In this document: positions 63,748 through 64,000 of the stretch, one piece after another | Numbering within the stretch: the first letter of the stretch is position 1 | How the letters are laid out: every line of letters begins with the position of its first letter | From: Sweltsa coloradensis | Lineage: Eukaryota > Arthropoda > Insecta > Plecoptera > Chloroperlidae | Reading direction: 5' to 3' | NCBI GenBank assembly: GCA_024449915.1 | Contig: JAMZAV010000052.1 | Span: forward strand, 868,001-932,000 | Length of the DNA stretch: 64,000 bases | Notes under the pieces: model-generated | Databases searched by the model: none | Told to the model about the DNA's origin: nothing | Seen by the model: only the letters and a program-made list of their open reading frames with translations | Made by a program: the position numbers and the translations under genes

Positions 63748-64000
63748 GTACATTACTTAATATCCTTCATTATATAGCATCAAGGCTGGTCACGTCTGTA
63801 TGTGTGCAAGTCTGGACATGTCTGTATGACGTCATGACTTGCAAGTTTCAACACGAATGGAAGAGAAAGGGGCGGAGCTTCACGAAGCTGCCGCTAGGGG
63901 CTCCTTCAAGAGCGCGAGGAGTCTAGAGCTTCAGTCAGTCAGCGTCTGAGTTTGGTCGAGGACAGTCGCATACTGGTCCGTGTCTTCAACTATATCACCA
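61060..64000 (-). repeat. Right arm of the large palindrome (runs off the window)
   Basis: Reverse complement of the left arm, including the mirrored promoter and 5' leader of the gene. The last bases (CTTCAACTATATCACCA) correspond to the sequence immediately before the gene's ATG, so a second gene copy on the plus strand is expected to start at the window edge. It lacks most of the 2.2 kb array present on the left. Confidence 0.9.

Noticed and set aside
55510..64000. Palindrome as a pure sequencing or assembly fold-back
   Set aside because: The arms differ by several substitutions, a deletion of about 30 bp, different T-run lengths and a 2.2-kb array present on one side only. An artefact would give near-identical arms. 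Read-level checking is still needed.

Overview
This 64 kb window is eukaryotic, gene-poor, AT-rich DNA full of repeats. It is most likely from an arthropod. The evidence is a first coding exon that reads like the N-terminus of the microtubule-associated protein Futsch/MAP1, a decayed non-LTR reverse transcriptase tail of the type common in arthropods, arthropod-style TCAGTC initiator motifs, and short TTAGG-like runs. No species can be named from sequence alone. There are no bacterial operons, ribosome binding sites or CRISPR arrays.

Layout. 1-21.5 kb: mostly unannotated DNA, probably intron 1 and/or downstream sequence of the minus-strand Futsch-like gene. It holds a diverged segmental duplication (about 3.15-3.7 and 5.04-6.34 kb; the second copy has gained two insertions), two 5S-rRNA-derived SINE copies (8.5 and 17.4 kb, the latter with a perfect 15-bp target duplication), a 40-bp alternating satellite (12.77-13.42 kb) and a short minisatellite built of T-arm-like motifs (20.85-21.41 kb). 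21.47-21.64 kb: the Futsch/MAP1-like exon. 22-36 kb: no recognisable exon; fold-back and hAT-like MITEs, two more SINE copies and a tRNA-like pseudogene. 36.6-41.6 kb: a repeat-rich block with a reverse-oriented member of a dispersed repeat family (called family A here), a tRNA-like gene, and a 3.7-kb DNA transposon. The transposon has long modular inverted ends around a broken gene with PIN/FEN-nuclease-like motifs. 41.6-54.2 kb: unannotated DNA with a LINE 3' fragment, a second long family A copy, G/C homopolymers and a few regulatory-looking islands.

54.25-64.0 kb is the most striking part. A compact, intact single-exon gene (minus strand, about 237 aa; it resembles the PC4 single-stranded-DNA-binding fold) has its own TATA, CRE, GC-box and polyA signals. 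It lies in one arm of a large palindrome. Reading rightward, the promoter and upstream arm are followed by a nested tandem array whose monomers flip orientation at about 60.87 kb. The whole arm then returns in reverse complement, and the window ends just before the expected ATG of a second, divergent gene copy. The arms differ by scattered substitutions and indels, so this is not a trivial read fold-back. If symmetric, the unit is about 11 kb and extends about 1.25 kb past the window. I cannot assign it to a known transposon or integrated-virus family.

The genes here do not form a pathway. The Futsch-like exon is the only recognisable host gene. The other coding traces belong to mobile or repeat elements.
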